DNA of 64,000 nucleotides from Rosa chinensis (lineage: Eukaryota > Streptophyta > Magnoliopsida > Rosales > Rosaceae), in contig NC_037090.1 in NCBI RefSeq assembly GCF_002994745.2, positions 1,054,001 through 1,118,000 on the forward strand, written 5' to 3'. Positions within the stretch are counted from its first letter, which is position 1. Each line of letters begins with the position of its first letter. Below, piece after piece: positions 41,611-54,898 of the stretch. A program made the translations under genes and the position numbers. The notes under the pieces were generated by a model. The model did not search any database and was not told where the DNA came from. It worked only from the letters and a program-made list of their open reading frames with translations.

Positions 41611-44600
41611 TATATATGATCATATTCGATCATATATTATCCCCCTTTCCCTTTTTCGTTTTGCAATGACCTTTTCCTCCATAGTCTCTACTGATTTCGG
41701 CTTCTTTGCCACGAAATCAATGGAGGAAATATTATGAAATAAAATTGTTTCTGTAGTTTCGTTTTAGGGTTTCTTTGGTGTTCATGCCTTTCAGTTTCTT
41801 GTATGTTCCATGAACACTGTACGTAAGAGAACTTCATATCTTTGTACACCACAACTGGGTTTAATTTTCTGGGTTTTCATTGTTCTTTTTGTTCTGTTTG
41901 TTGTTGGATGAATGAATCGTCGACACCTCAGAACTCTCTGTTCATCAATTATGTATGCTTTTACTGTACGTACTTATTTCTGAACAGAAATTTTGATTCT
42001 TATGTCCCAAATAAGTTAGCTAGTTTCTCCGTACAACGATCAGTACTAGATGAGCTGAAGGATATATGGAATCTTGGTACGTGGTTGGATATATAGAAAT
42101 TGAAGCCTTCTCCCGTACGTGTGTGATCCTCTATCTAATTTCAAAGAACAACTGCTTCTCGTTAGGTATGTTTTTATGTATGTATAAAGCTCTTAAGCTC
42201 AGGTTAATCACAGCAAATAAATAATCCTCCACAGTGCTTAAGAATGCGGGGAATTGAATCAATGAATGAAATTATAGAGGGTCTCAAATTTCACATTTAT
42301 TAATGTTTAGTTGAGTAGTTATGATAGGCAAAATCAGAGATTATCATACATGTGAGCATTACTGCAGTTGATCGATCACACGTGTCTGGTTGTGAGTGAT
42401 AGGCCCGGCCCCCATCCCTGATTCCCTGCCGTTGTTCCCCGGCACATGTTTAAGAACAGCATAAAGAAGATTAATTGAAGATGGATGGAGCTAGTTCATA
42501 ATAGAAACTTAGAAAATGAAGTTGTGGGGCTGCTGGTATAAGCACCATGCTAGGGGATCGATAGCTCCAGATAGCTGGGAAAAGAAACCAAGATAATTAA
42601 CATCGTGGACAATGTATTAAACTCCTCGATTTTAATGGTAATATCTGCAGGATGTGCTACTGCAGACAATGTGCTCCTTAATCCGAACTACTCACATTTT
42701 ACACCCTCTAACTACTCACCTTTGCGGATGAAATTGATGCTTCTCGAAGAACAAAATACAGACCCAAGAAGGAAGTCCTATTATGAAATAGAGTATGCAA
42801 AACCGTACGTATGTGATACGTATTACAATTTTACAAAGCTAATTATACTCTAACACTGTCTAGATCGAGTAAGATGTTTGTATATCAAGAAACATGTGTC
42901 TTAGAGTGAAAGAAAGATACTCATGGGTTCCTTGGGAAGATGGAATCTGTTTGACCAAATAGCTCAAATTGTTAAAGCAAGAACATTAGGGACCATAACT
43001 AGAGCTTTCTCGGCACATTTTTTACGTTAATATAGTACTAGCTATAGTTATCTGCTACAAATTCAGGATAAGGATCGATGATGGATCACTAAAAGTCTCA
43101 TCCAACTATCACGATATTTCCTTTTCTTTATCCTTTAGTTGAACTTTGAGTTAGTCACCATGTGTGTCCCATAGTGCAAAATGACATGCAACATGTGTAT
43201 AAAGAAAAAAAAAGGAGAGAGATGAAGAATAAAAAGACAATCCAGATTGGATTTTCTATTGGTCCATGACTCATCAAAGACTCAGTGACAACCCTCAGAA
43301 AATATATACTATATATACAATGTGGTTGATGATTAGCTGATCCATGACAATATAACCGCGCTGATGAATTATAAGATCCAGAATCTCATAAGCAAATTAG
43401 AGAAGACGGATCCAGAATGATATCATTATAGAATTGCATATTGGTGAATAAGCACTTTGTTGTGGGACTTGGAGTGTCCGTACCTACAACTTTATATGAA
43501 GGATAGACAATTCAGCATGTTGGATTAGTTCAAAAGATGGTGTATTCCATAACTGCCTAACATGTGGCTTCCTTCAAGAGTAATTTTTCTTTTCTTTTCT
43601 CTTTTTCTATATTGATCAATTTCATAAACCATTAAAGCAATAAGCATAGTATATATGCACGTGCATGCTCTTATGAAGCACTGAGCATTAGCAAAATGCT
43701 TATGCATAGACGAAAAACAAATTAAGTTATTTTTGCGGCTCTCAAGGATTTGGATGCCAATTGTTTGGCATTTCAGTTTTTCTAAATTTCGAGGCTAAAG
43801 TAAAAGAAATTTAATATAACTCGTTAAGATTCTTCATCACGTCGAGTTTCGACATGGTATATTTTATATTCATAGACAACATCGGAGCCATTAGATACAG
43901 AAGATTGAAGAACATATGTACTTACCATGATCGAAGAGTGCAATGGGAGCACCTGTTGAGATATCTCAAACCACGTAATGCCCAAATTTATTTTCATGTC
44001 CCGCCGTGACATAAGCTTCTAGTTTATATTAATTTATGAAGGTGCATAACACCAAAATCTCAAACAGATATTTTCTTCTTTTTTCCAGGAAGTGTTTTAT
44101 TTTATTTTATTTTTATATGTATTTCGGTTTCGACTTGTTTTTAGCATTATTTTGGCTATATAAATTAAGAATGAAGCAATTAGCTTGAAATTTTCATGGA
44201 TAATTTCAGTTGAAAACTCTTTAAAAATCACAATTTGAGGGTGGAAAAATTTTGGTGTCAAAATAAGAACATACAATTTTTGCCCAAAAAATATGTGTTA
44301 TACAGCCCACAGTTTTTTTTTTTTTTGTGAAAAATCGAGGTTTTGGACAAAAACATATTATGTGGAAAAAGTTTCGAGGTAGGTTGCCATATGATTTGGT
44401 CGTTTGGACATCTTTTAAGGGTACACTGCATGGTTGGACCTTCATACTTCATAGGGTCGGTCGCTTATATTTTGGCACCCCAATGGCTGATGCTTGGGTT
44501 GATTGTGTTTGCCTGCCTCTTTTGATTTTACTTGCTTAGCCTCGCTTTGATAAATTCAACCATTATTTAGGCACATAATATACCTTGTCTAAGCTCTTAA

Positions 44601-45190
44601 CATCACAATGAATCCTCACTCCAGTGATTATTCTTATTTTATTATTATTATTATTTTTTTAACTCGTAGCCCACTCCACCTTGTTTACATATGTTAGTGA
44701 GAATCAAATTCATGACTTTTATAATGTTAAAAATTATAACCCATGACCCTTACATATGTCAGTTAAGATTCTTTATTTTTTTGTTTGTACTTTTAAACTT
44801 ATACAAAATTTAAGAAACTAAAAAACATTTTATGAAATTAGTGGTCTCATGAACATTAAAGAAATGATATTCAAGCTTGGGGACAACGAGCGTGATTAAG
44901 AACTGTTCCTCCCTAAACCCTAGTTCATCTTGCAAGATCCAATAAGCTCAATCATAAACCCTAACCCGGACTTTGAACTGAGAGTATATCTAAAATTCAT
45001 CTCTTTGAATGTTTCATCTTAAGCTGTCTCCTGAGAGTAAAATTATGTCCAATGCCCATTTTAACAAAATTAATCAAATCAAATTTCAATAGTGGCTGCC
45101 TCAAAGCTTTCTTCTTAATCACTTGTGGATGACTAGATTGTGTTCTGACCCATTGTTAGAAATCTAGCTTAACGAAACTTAAAGGTCAAG
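41611..45190. other. Gene-free region
   Basis: 3.6 kb with no recognised gene. Contains an unassigned 82-codon plus-strand frame (42605-42853) and an ATT-rich microsatellite at about 44636-44656. Nothing else supportable. Confidence 0.5.
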
Positions 45191-45208
45191 TTTGATATAT
45201 GAAAGATT

Positions 45209-46880
45209 TTTTTTTTTTTGACAAAGTAAAATAAATATTTCATTGATAAGGTAAGGCCAGAACGACCATTACATATCCTTCCGTTACCATGTACAGATAG
45301 TCAAGAAGTTGTGATGCAAACACACCACGGTGATACATAGGCTAGATCATTCATTTAACAAATTCATGCTCACTTATTCTAGTGTGCCTATGCACTATGA
45401 AAACAATCATAGTAATAGGCAAAGAATTATGAAAAACTACATCTTTTCTTTGCCCTTCACGCCAGGGCTAGCAGGCTTCCGCGAATGAAGAAAGGAAAAC
45501 ACATCTTCAGCAGAGACATGTATCTTTGGTTTAGGAGGATTCTTGTTTTTGGATCCTAGAGGCCTACCTTTTTTCTTTTTGATGGAGTGTTCAGGGGCAA
45601 CTCCTCGGGGCATCATCACTTCTGTAGGTACAAGCATGCCACCCGGTGCTTCAACTAGCCCCAACGAATTAGCAGAGAGCTTGAACGAGTCCGCAGGCAT
45701 CCTGACCTTTTTAGTTGGTGCAGGGGAACCACTACCGCCAACTACAAGCTCACTAAGCATTACCCGAGGTTTCTTTGGAGAGACAAAAGGAGAGGTAGGT
45801 CTTCCTCGCTTCAAAGGAGACTATTCAGAACTGGATACCAACGCAAGTTGCTTATTAGCATCCTCAGATGCTTGCAGAGTTGCATGACGAAAGACCAGTG
45901 GCTTGCGCAGTTTGGATGACGAACTAGGGCCAAACAAATTACTTGCCACAGAAGGCAGGATAGGCATTTGAATACCATGAAACCTAAAAGCACCACCAAT
46001 AAAGTTGCAATGTGCGAAACCTGCAAAAGACCTAGGCAGTTCCATTTTGTTTTCAGATAACTTTGGGTTAGGGTTTGATTGCTCACTTTTACCTGCGAAC
46101 TGGCATGCCCCGTTCTCATGAAAGATGAAACCGCACTCTTTACAACATCCAATCAGATTTTCAAAGAAGAAGGAGATTTCCTTAATAACTCCTGGTGCTA
46201 ACTTTAGGGTTTTTGTCAGGAAGAACGGTTTGGCTACCTGATGCGCCACATGAACCCTAACGTCTCCAATTGCTTTGAACAGTTTCTCGTCCCACTCCAA
46301 AAACTTTCCTGCAATCGAAGACACGTTAACAATTGTGTTTTTTACCTCCAAGGCTGGTGGTATATTACGCAGCTTCACCCAAAAGAACAGTTCATCCATT
46401 GGGATTGCAACGGGAGATGTCAAGCCATCAGTCATGGATGATCACTTGTGCACGCTGAAAATACCGAGAACCTCCGCGTAGTACCTTGTTCCTGTCCTTG
46501 CGTAGATCAAAAGATACCACAAAGCGATTCTGCGCTCTTTCTTGAACCTTGAAAGCAGCGTTGAGAACCCAAATCCTCTTGAAACGGCGTTGCAAATCTG
46601 GTGATGTGCATGGTTTTCGCGTAAGGGGTTGGGCGAGGAGGTATGCCTAAGAGCCTTGCCTGGTTTGCTCTTGGCATCTTGGAGATATCCACCACATCAT
46701 CGCCTATGAGGGCCAGCGACGATGCAAAACTAGCTGCAACATCATCGATCGTTGCCATGGTAAGAGTGCTCAAGAAACAAAACTCAAATTGTTAGGGTTT
46801 TGGCGTCAAAGCGGTGCCTAGGTTTTGTTTTCGTCACCACATTTAGACTTTGTTTATTCAGGAAAAAATTGATTAAGATT
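45209..46880 (-). mobile_element. LINE-type insertion carrying ORF1 only
   Basis: 1,672 bp on the minus strand. Its left end is a T tract (45209-45219, the A tail in element sense), and both sides show the same 18 bp, TTTGATATATGAAAGATT (45191-45208, 46881-46898). Such a long target duplication and A tail mark target-primed insertion. Only an ORF1-type protein is encoded; no reverse transcriptase or endonuclease lies within it. Confidence 0.85.
45437..46755 (-). pseudogene. LINE ORF1 (DUF4283, zinc knuckle), frameshifted
   Basis: Starts at an ATG at 46755 (MATIDDVAASFASSLALIG). The DUF4283-like part continues in other frames (LQRRFKRIWVLNAAFKVQE; then ELFFWVKLRNIPPALE), so at least two frameshifts are present, and a stop separates the 46435-45821 frame from the 45814-45437 one. 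The zinc knuckle is CCKECGFIFHENGAC (CX2CX4HX4C). The last part is basic with an AT-hook-like GRPLGSKNK. DUF4283 plus this knuckle is typical of plant L1 ORF1; RNA binding is the likely ancestral role. Confidence 0.75.
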
Positions 46881-46898
46881 TTTGATATATGAAAGATT

Positions 46899-47130
46899 GA
46901 GATTATGCGGAAGAATGTTAACAGTATCATTAAAAGTTTTCGTAACAATGTTGCAACAAAATTTCCTTGAGAAAAAGCACTTATCAACAGATTTTCTGGC
47001 AATAATTTACAAATTCATCTAGGCGTTCCATGTGAAACAGATTACAACAGAAGCATCAAACACTGCTTACAGGACAGAGTCTTTTGGTCAGTAGTTTTAC
47101 ATGCTCAGTTTTGTCACCAGTGAACCATAT
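46899..47130. other. IPUT1 3' flank
   Basis: Short region between the LINE insertion and the stop codon of the glycosyltransferase gene; probably its 3' UTR. Confidence 0.5.
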
Positions 47131-50100
47131 CTAACAAAAGCTCCTACTTCTCGTAGCATCTCGGTCTTCAAGGCCTCTCAAGAATGATCTAGTTGCAAGG
47201 TGCTCAGACGCATATGTCATGAAAGATGCCAAGATTAGGCCTCCAACAACCATTAAACCTAACCTGTCAAAGATTATATAAATCTGTCAGTTCTTGCTCC
47301 TTAAAATGTATATGAGCCCACAAAACAAGCAACCGGATAATGCACTTCAGGTCTTTACATCAGAGGATGGAACATGAGTACAAACTTGGCTCATCAGTGA
47401 AGACTGTTAAAGACTATAATGACAGATACAACTTTAAGAGCTGGTACCATGAGTGATAAGGTTACGCTATTAAGTCACATGAATTTAATGTATCAAATCC
47501 CATTGACATCATGCTTAAAATCATTTCAATAGGATCAATATTGCAACTGCAACTCAAATTTTCCTTAGGGTAAACCAACAGTATTCTTAGCAGTGACATC
47601 AGTAGGATTGGTCGAGCAAATTACCTTAAAAATAGAGCAGTGATACCAAAAAGACATGGCAAAGATGGAGCAGCAACAGCCAGAAAAGCCATTCCTAGCC
47701 CATAATACAATGAAGCACTATCACACAATGATACTTGCCGTTGATGACCTATAACACGTCCAGTGATCACAAGCTAATTAGAAAATAAATATTGTACAAA
47801 TAAGGAACAAATTTGCTGAATCCAGCCATGGATGTTGACATTAGATTATCCAGGTTAGCTAACCTTTTCCAGAATCATCATCAACTGATTCAGGACCAGA
47901 GGAAAGTGTTGATTGCACTGCTGTTGTCCTCCCCCATTGATAAACTAGATGGAGATATCCTCCAAACAATAAGAAGAAGATTGTAAATGTCCACTCATAC
48001 ATCAATAGTAAACCAGTCCATGGCATAACTTGTCGAGGTACAACTGCAAGAGCAACCACAAGGGCCACCACAGCGGCCATGAAACACGCAACAATAGACA
48101 TTCCGCCCAAGTAACAAGGAACCTTGCTCTGCAGATCAATAAAGAATTATTTAACACAAATCAATTTGAATGACCACATGACATTGAAAAGTAAGTGAAG
48201 AAGAAAATAAATTCCCTTTAAAGTTTTAATATGAAGAGCATGAAAATGAAAGGAAACTCTGCCGACCCAAAAAAGAAACTTAGACGGGGACCTAACCTGA
48301 TTGCTGGCATTAATGGTGGATGACGTAGAAACACTCGTGTAGTTAAGAGTCCCAGTGGATCTAATTTTGTAATATACGTGTTTGATTTGGTCATAAAATG
48401 AACTTCGAGATAAGGATCCAAAGTATTCCCGTGTCTGCATCAGCATTGATATGGGTTGATATCCAAATATCCACAAATGAAAAATCTGAATTCATATATC
48501 TGAATGTAAGTGATCACGCAATTGCTAACCTGAAGAAAAGATCGATAGTAACAAAAGAGTAGAGCCAAAACTGGAACTGAGAAAAGAATTTTGACAACAA
48601 GAGCATCATTTGGATTTCTGCCTCCTCCAGTTCCCGGAAGGGAGTCCTTAAGCCCTTCCCTAACATTCTGCATATTAGTGAACATATTAAAAAAGAAATT
48701 TGGCATAAGTGATCTACTATATTTTCTTTAATTGCAAAAGTTACAAGATCAGTTTAAGGAAAATTCATGAGCAATTCAACATCTTCTCCTCCTCTACCAA
48801 CATACCAGTAGCCCCTATCATGTACAATTACGTACTGATAAAGAAGTAATAGTTTGACCAAAACTTAAAAAGAAAAAATAACAACTATTCACGCTTCAGA
48901 AAGAAAAAGAAAAAAACAAAGAAGTTTTATTTCTAAGAAAAGATTTGAAAAGAAAAGAGGCGTGTTATATTCAGAAAATAGAATTGAAGGTGATACCTGC
49001 CAGACATCAACGGGTTTCAAAAGCCAAGATGTCCACCAATCCCAAGGTTTGAGGGGACCGAGGGTATAGTGAATGACACGGAGTTCACTTTCATTAACCA
49101 TCCACTGCAAGTATAATGCATATGCAGATTAGACACATGAAAATGACACATGAACAGTATACTCCCAGTTAGCCAATTCACATGAGTCATCACCTTATTA
49201 CTCAATCAAAACATGATATGAGACATATATTTGAAGTTCCATATTCAACCATAAGCATGACTCGGAAAGTAACACAAGTAGACTTATACAAAGCCAGCAA
49301 TTTTGGTACTTAATTAGCTTCATGTGCACTAATTAAAAGGTTGAGCTTATATTATTATTTAGTCATTTATATTCAAAAATCAAAAGTAAACAGAACAACC
49401 TTAACCTATTGTATTCTTCTTCAATGCGAATCTTACTCCTTAACATACATGGTATCAACATTATCCCTCGATAATAAATGAAGCAGTAGTTCAATGCTAA
49501 TTTACAGTTCATAGTCATGGAGGAAACAATATCAATGATGGTAGTGAAAACATTTAGAACTAGTCAATCAGCATAAACAAAACATTTTCATCACACCTAT
49601 GTATATGTACCTTGTTTGCCAGCATATAGAGACCAACATCTGCATTATATAATGTTGAAAGACGCTCCATTTCTGGAACTGGCCTAGACTTGCGAACCTC
49701 TGGTGCTAAGTTTGGCTCGAAAACATGCGCATTGGGAAAATCCGAGTAATAGGAATTCAGAAACCCCTGATCTCCTGTAAAGAAAATAATAAATAAGCAT
49801 AACTCAGAAACATATAAAAAAACCTATTATGAAGGAACGTAAATGGTGATCTAAGCATGTTTGCGAGTATGTAATCAGTACCCAACTAATACTATTCAAC
49901 ACATAGTATCATGGAACCCTTTGACAGACCGAAGTACAAATATCAGAAACAAGTTGAGCTGTTCAAAATAACAAATTAAGTTTTCCAACTTTATTTAGTC
50001 AACACCATTCGGCAGTATATACCTTAGCCTTCATAAGTTCAGCTATGATTCTTTGCCAAAAAAAAGAAGCTTCAACTTGAAAGCTCACACTTCTTTCCCA

Positions 50101-51421
50101 CATCAAGTTGGACATTGCATTTAACTTCCTTACAGCAGTCACTTTACTATTTGTACTGACTAATCATCATTAACTCAGTTACTATTTCAGTATTTCCCCA
50201 CATTGAGTATGATTATAAAACTATATCTACATTAAGTGATCAAAAACACCAATTACATGAACAAAAATACCTCAATGACGTGAAAATACATGCTGAAAGA
50301 ACATACATGCAGTGGGAAGTGAGTAAAATTAGATCGAAATCTGACTTACCTCCAGTGTAAGATTCCAAAGTGGTCACTTTCCCCATCATGTCCTGAAATA
50401 CATGTTCAGACGGTTCCACCACCATCACTCCAGAGTTCAGCCTCTCAGAATGCTTCAAGTTAGCACAGAACTTGCTGCATTTGAAAAGATCCTCAACACT
50501 TTTCACCACAATAGTATCCGCATCAAGATACACAACTGCATAATCACATTCCAGACAATAAAAACCCCAATCTGAATCCGTTCATTGCCAAAAATCACAG
50601 ACCAAATCAATCAACAAAGACCTATTTCATTCCTATAGCCAGCACAAAACTGCGACAGAACTTCAGATATCAAAAATCAAACCTTTCTTGTAGTTAGTCA
50701 TGTTGAAAATCTTCAGCTTTGTGTAGACACCCCAGAATCTCGTCGGCCTCACTTGATTAGGATTCGCCAATAGACTAATCTTCTCCACTATCCATCCATC
50801 AGCCTGTAAATCAATCAATCCAGTGGTCATTTCCACCTCAGCCAAAATCTCCGATTCTCGAAAAAGAAAAAGAAAAAGCAGCAAAAATTTTAACTTCTTC
50901 TTTCTCCAAAATCACTTCTCATTTGATCAATCAATCCAGTGATCATTTCTAGCTCAGCCAAAAAAACAAAGACTCCAATTCTCGAACAAAAGCAGCAAAA
51001 TTTAGCTTCTCCCTTTTCCAAAATCACTTTTCAATTCAGCTAACACTAGTAAACACTGCCAGAAAAGGCAGCTTCTCTAAGCTCAACTAAGCCTAAGCCT
51101 GAACTGATTCATTCACCATTGGTTTCCAAGAGGGCAGAAAAGTAATTTCAAGTGGAGAACACTGACCTTGAGGAGCTTCATGGCGTAGGCGGAGACGCCG
51201 TCGGAGACGAGGACGACCATGTCCTTGGTGGATCCGGTGTCGCGTATCGATTTGCCGAGCACTCGGACGCCCAGCAGGAACTCATCGCCGTACAGCAGCG
51301 TGACGTAAGCCTCCGTGGTACGCTGCTGCCGCGACGGCGATGAAGAAGAAGACGACAAAACGGCGCCGTTTGATCGAATCAACACAGAAAACGCTACGAT
51401 CAACAGAAATAGTGGTTTCAT
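47131..51421 (-). CDS. IPUT1: Inositol phosphorylceramide glucuronosyltransferase (GT8, PGSIP6)
   Basis: Golgi enzyme that adds glucuronic acid to inositol phosphorylceramide, the first glycosylation step of plant GIPC sphingolipids. Ten exons: 51421-51167, 50803-50683, 50535-50350, 49774-49611, 49104-48997, 48667-48530, 48434-48297, 48128-47864, 47748-47625, 47263-47131, all GT-AG and in phase, giving 543 residues. A signal peptide (MKPLFLLIVAFSVLIRSNGA) is followed by the GT8 domain: AYVTLLYGDEFLLGVRVLG, DxD in VVYLDADTIVV (about 130), and HYTLGPLKPW (about 265). The C-terminal half has several membrane segments (KILFSVPVLALLFCYY; ACFMAAVVALVVALAVV; MYEWTFTIFFLLFGGYLHL; two more in exons 9-10), a feature that separates this GT8 from GUX xylan enzymes. 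Confidence 0.94.
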
Positions 51422-51632
51422 GTTAAGAAAATTCTTCGAATTTTAGATTCGAGGGGAGAAATTTGTCGAGAAATTCAAAGGGTTTGGAATTGGGAGGAGG
51501 ATTTGGATTTTGGGGTTGAAGTCTTCATTTCAGGTGTTGTGTGTGAGTTGGGTTTGGAAAGTCATAGTAGTTTCAAACTACAAGAGAGAGATCCTCTGCA
51601 GTCAGGTCTATGATAGTGTTGTGGAATCGGGT

Positions 51633-51711
51633 TAGCCCAAACCCGATATGGGCTTTTGTTTTGGGCTACAGGTGTATCAGATTCACACCCAAGGCTTTAT
51701 AATATTGGGCT
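51633..51711. promoter_or_regulatory. Site II-type elements upstream of IPUT1
   Basis: Four TGGGCT/AGCCCA boxes (51633, 51649, 51662, 51706) about 210-290 bp upstream of the IPUT1 ATG. Such boxes, bound by TCP factors in other plants, are common in housekeeping promoters. Confidence 0.55.
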
Positions 51712-51777
51712 GTGTATCTTTGGTGTAATTACTATTCCATAGTCCATGTTTATTATCCACACTCTTTAGTTTCTTTT

Positions 51778-51798
51778 TTAGGGTTTAGGGTTTAGGGT
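51778..51798. promoter_or_regulatory. Three TTTAGGG repeats (telobox)
   Basis: TTTAGGG three times in tandem, the plant telomere unit. Near a promoter this is usually a telobox, often beside site II boxes; an interstitial telomere scar is the alternative. Confidence 0.55.
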
Positions 51799-53488
51799 AT
51801 AACCTTTCTGTGTTTGGGGTTCAAGATGGATATTATGAATCTTTTAGTTGATGACTCTGAATTCAAAAAGAAAAACAAAGAAGTTTGTCTTACTTGTAAA
51901 ACCCTAAATTCGAAACCACAATTTTCATGTCGATTTGTGTTTTCTGCTTGATTGAAATAGTCCATTTCCATCTCTTCCTAGTTCATCAAGATTGCTATTT
52001 TCTTCTAGTTTATATACATTGGATACATCATCATCCAATTTTATTTTATTTTCAATTTCCACAACATCATCTTTGTTAAATTCGACGATATAAATTACCC
52101 GACATGTCATTTATGAAGCATTTTTTCTGAAGAATTTTTGTCACTCGACATTAATATTATCAAATGACTCTCCAATGGTAAGAAAGGGTACTCCAAACTC
52201 TTTTTATCTCTCATTTGGATACTTTTGTCAACTCTTCAATTCTACAAAGTCCTAATCATATATCCAATCTCACTTGTTTTTTAGTTTCTTTTTCTAGACT
52301 AGCTAGCTACCCACTTCATTATAACCAAATATTACTGGAAGCATGAATTTTGTTTTTAGTTCAATGATCTCCATATGAAATGATTTATCATGTAAATAAA
52401 GGGCCAATGAATGACCTCAAAGATCAACCAGAAAATCCCCCCCCCCACCCCACACCAAAAAAAAAAAACCCAAAAAAATCCCAATATTGAACAAAAAAAT
52501 TTAGATCAATTAAGAGCATCTTTAGCAATGCTAGTCATTTTTTAATCAAATTTTAGCCAAAGTTGCTAAGAAGTCATTTTGACTAGCCACTTTAGAAAGA
52601 ATGTTATATAGTTTAAATGTATTTAAAATTTACATAAAATAACTCAAAATGAATGTTATAAATTATAGAGAGCCTCATCTCACTCTATATTTAGGAGCGA
52701 GATAGCTAAAAGTTATAATGGAGAGCCCCTTAGAAGTCTGGTGCAGCTGTTAAAATATATAAAAAACTAAACATGCTCTCCAAAATAGCTAAGGAGTCAA
52801 TATAGAGAGTTTATTAGAAATGCTCTGAAGGGTCAAAAGAGTTGTTGGGATCATCCTCCCTTTCAACCATGCTAAAAGATTCTGTAATGGTTAGCCTTTA
52901 TACTTTCTCCTACTTTTGCTTCATTTTTTTTTTTTTCAACTAGCAAGGCAGATGTCACCACTTTGATTAAAGACCAAAGAGCACTAAATGTTCTCATTGA
53001 CATAAAGAAAAAAGAAAAGGCTAAACTTTTGTTGTTGTGCATCACCTATTCAAATCTCTCTATTATTGGTGGTGTAGATTCTTAGGATATTCAAAACAGT
53101 ACGTGAAACACTAAATTCTAATCATCATCTCCTTCATTAGTGGTCATTAACCTTATGATATATTGTTGTTAATTAATGGATACTATATCATATACAAAAT
53201 TGAACTAAATTAAGTAGGGGAAAAGTAGAGATTGCAATTCACTTGTCATTAACCTAGCTAACAAATGCATAAACATATAATTATCACTTATATATAATGT
53301 AGATGTTGGCTTAGATTAGGATATGAAATTTAATTTTCTTCATTTCCCTCAATCAATGGACCCACATAACTTGGTTCATCTAAGATTAGCTCCTTGATTA
53401 CTAAGTAATACCTATATACTATGCTCAATTACGAATATGTGCTTGCCCTTTGGGAGTGTCATAACAAGAACTAAGACATTCTCATAGT
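51799..53488. other. Gene-free region
   Basis: No gene was recognised. Contains a C/A homopolymer patch (52435-52475) and the MITE at 52514-52825. Confidence 0.5.
52514..52825. mobile_element. Tourist-like MITE (GAGCAT ends)
   Basis: About 312 bp with inverted ends GAGCATCTTTAGCAA / GAGCATTTCTAATAA, flanked by TAA on the left and TGA on the right. No coding sequence. It resembles the better-preserved element at 56902 in end sequence and target site. Confidence 0.55.
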
Positions 53489-53835
53489 CTTATATATAAC
53501 CTTCAATGATCCACACACTTATCACCAAGAAGAAAGTCATATGCTTAAAGTAGTACTGTTACACAAGTTTCTTGTTGACAAGATTGAGTTGATGAGCAGA
53601 GATCAATTCAACTTGATCGATCTTTGATGAAACCAACCATGTTCGGAGGCTCATCATCGTCGTCTTCATTTTCGACGGAAAGAATGGTCAGAGTGAAGCT
53701 TTTTCGTCAGCGGCTTTACTACTGCTGCTATAGCTCATCAGCAAGAGATGTGAAGCAACCAAAAGAAAGGGGTTGATCCGATCGAGTACTTACTATACAG
53801 AAATGTAACCCGGCAAGTCTGGCTCTTGGCTCATC
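53489..53835 (+). ncRNA. Candidate lncRNA with miR169 target-mimic site (locus B)
   Basis: TATA-like TTATATATAACC at about 53490, a 45-codon frame (53639-53776, starting MFGGSSSSSSFS), then a block like that of locus A. CGGCAAGTC (53811-53819) and CTTGGCTCA (53825-53833) are perfectly complementary to the 3' nine and 5' nine nucleotides of miR169d-g; between them, five bases TGGCT face three miRNA bases (positions 10-12). A central loop there blocks slicing in known mimics. The short frame could be a real peptide; it matches nothing known to me. Confidence 0.42.
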
Positions 53836-54898
53836 TCATCATACTTTTTCTTCAAGTATCAGTTATTAATTACTCGTTCGATCGTTTGTTCTTCTCACAT
53901 CTCAGTTTCTTGATAGTTTATTGATAAACTAACATATGCTGAGGACCCTCCTCCAACTTTATCTTTGAGTTTAATTTTCTTTGTACATACTTTGTTCTTC
54001 ATTTTCAGTCCCTGTGTTCTTCTATTGGTCAGTTATCTTATTGAAGGTATTGCATGCACACTAAGCCACTATGGCATGGTTTAGATCTCTCTCTTTGTGG
54101 ATATGATTGAGGGCTAGTTTAGGATAGATGCTTAAGTAAATACATTTCGTTATTTCCTAAAGAAGAAAATTGATGTATACGTACTCAATTTGTTTGCTAG
54201 CTTCATCGCGAAATCCTATCTTTTCGTTATTCCCAAATACCATTGGACAATATTACTCCTCGTCTGTGATATTGACAAAACAAAAATATCCAAACTCACT
54301 GGTCGGTTTGATCTTCTTCAATGTAACAAACACTTCGATTCTGCGGCCTTCCCAAACCTCCATGGATCAGACCACCTTTCCTCTTGTTTTGGCTGAAGAG
54401 AACAAAAAAAAAAAAAAAAAGAAGCATATCCAGTAGTATCGAACTATATATATCGATGAAGGGTGTTTGTTGTGTTGAAAACACCTTCATTCCTTCTATC
54501 AGATTTTTTTTTTTGGTCTTGTATGTTGATCTGCTCGAGTTAATTAATTTGTCTTCTATTTCAACCTCAACTAGAAACCTGCTTAGACTTGTAACCTCTT
54601 TCCATAAGGAAAAGGTCAACTGTGTTAAGTCTTCTCCAATGGAATAATTGGTTAAATAGTCTTAAAGGATTGAGATGTGGGATTTGATCCTTTTTGAAGG
54701 AATAAGGTATGTAGTGGTAAGGCATAGCCACTCTTAAAGCAATGCATTGGTACTTTTGAGAGCAATGCATTGATGGTTTCAAGGGTAAGAGATTGGGACT
54801 CTTAGAGGGAGATATTAGTATATTCATGCACTTTTAGTTGAAGAGATTGATATCTTCAGGGCAATGTATTGGTACTAAATATTGTGTTGATACTTTTA

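Noticed and set aside
42605..42853. 82-codon plus-strand frame
   Set aside because: No homology recognised, no TATA box or splice context; likely chance.
44221..44539. Overlapping frames on both strands
   Set aside because: Mutually antisense with no domain; shadow frames of each other.
53785..53833. Locus B as the star arm of a MIR169 precursor
   Set aside because: A precursor needs an AGCCAAGGATGACTTGCC-like arm within a few hundred bases; none is visible on either side or strand. The same holds for locus A.
54296..54647. Lys/Phe-rich frames on both strands
   Set aside because: They run through A and T homopolymers; low complexity.
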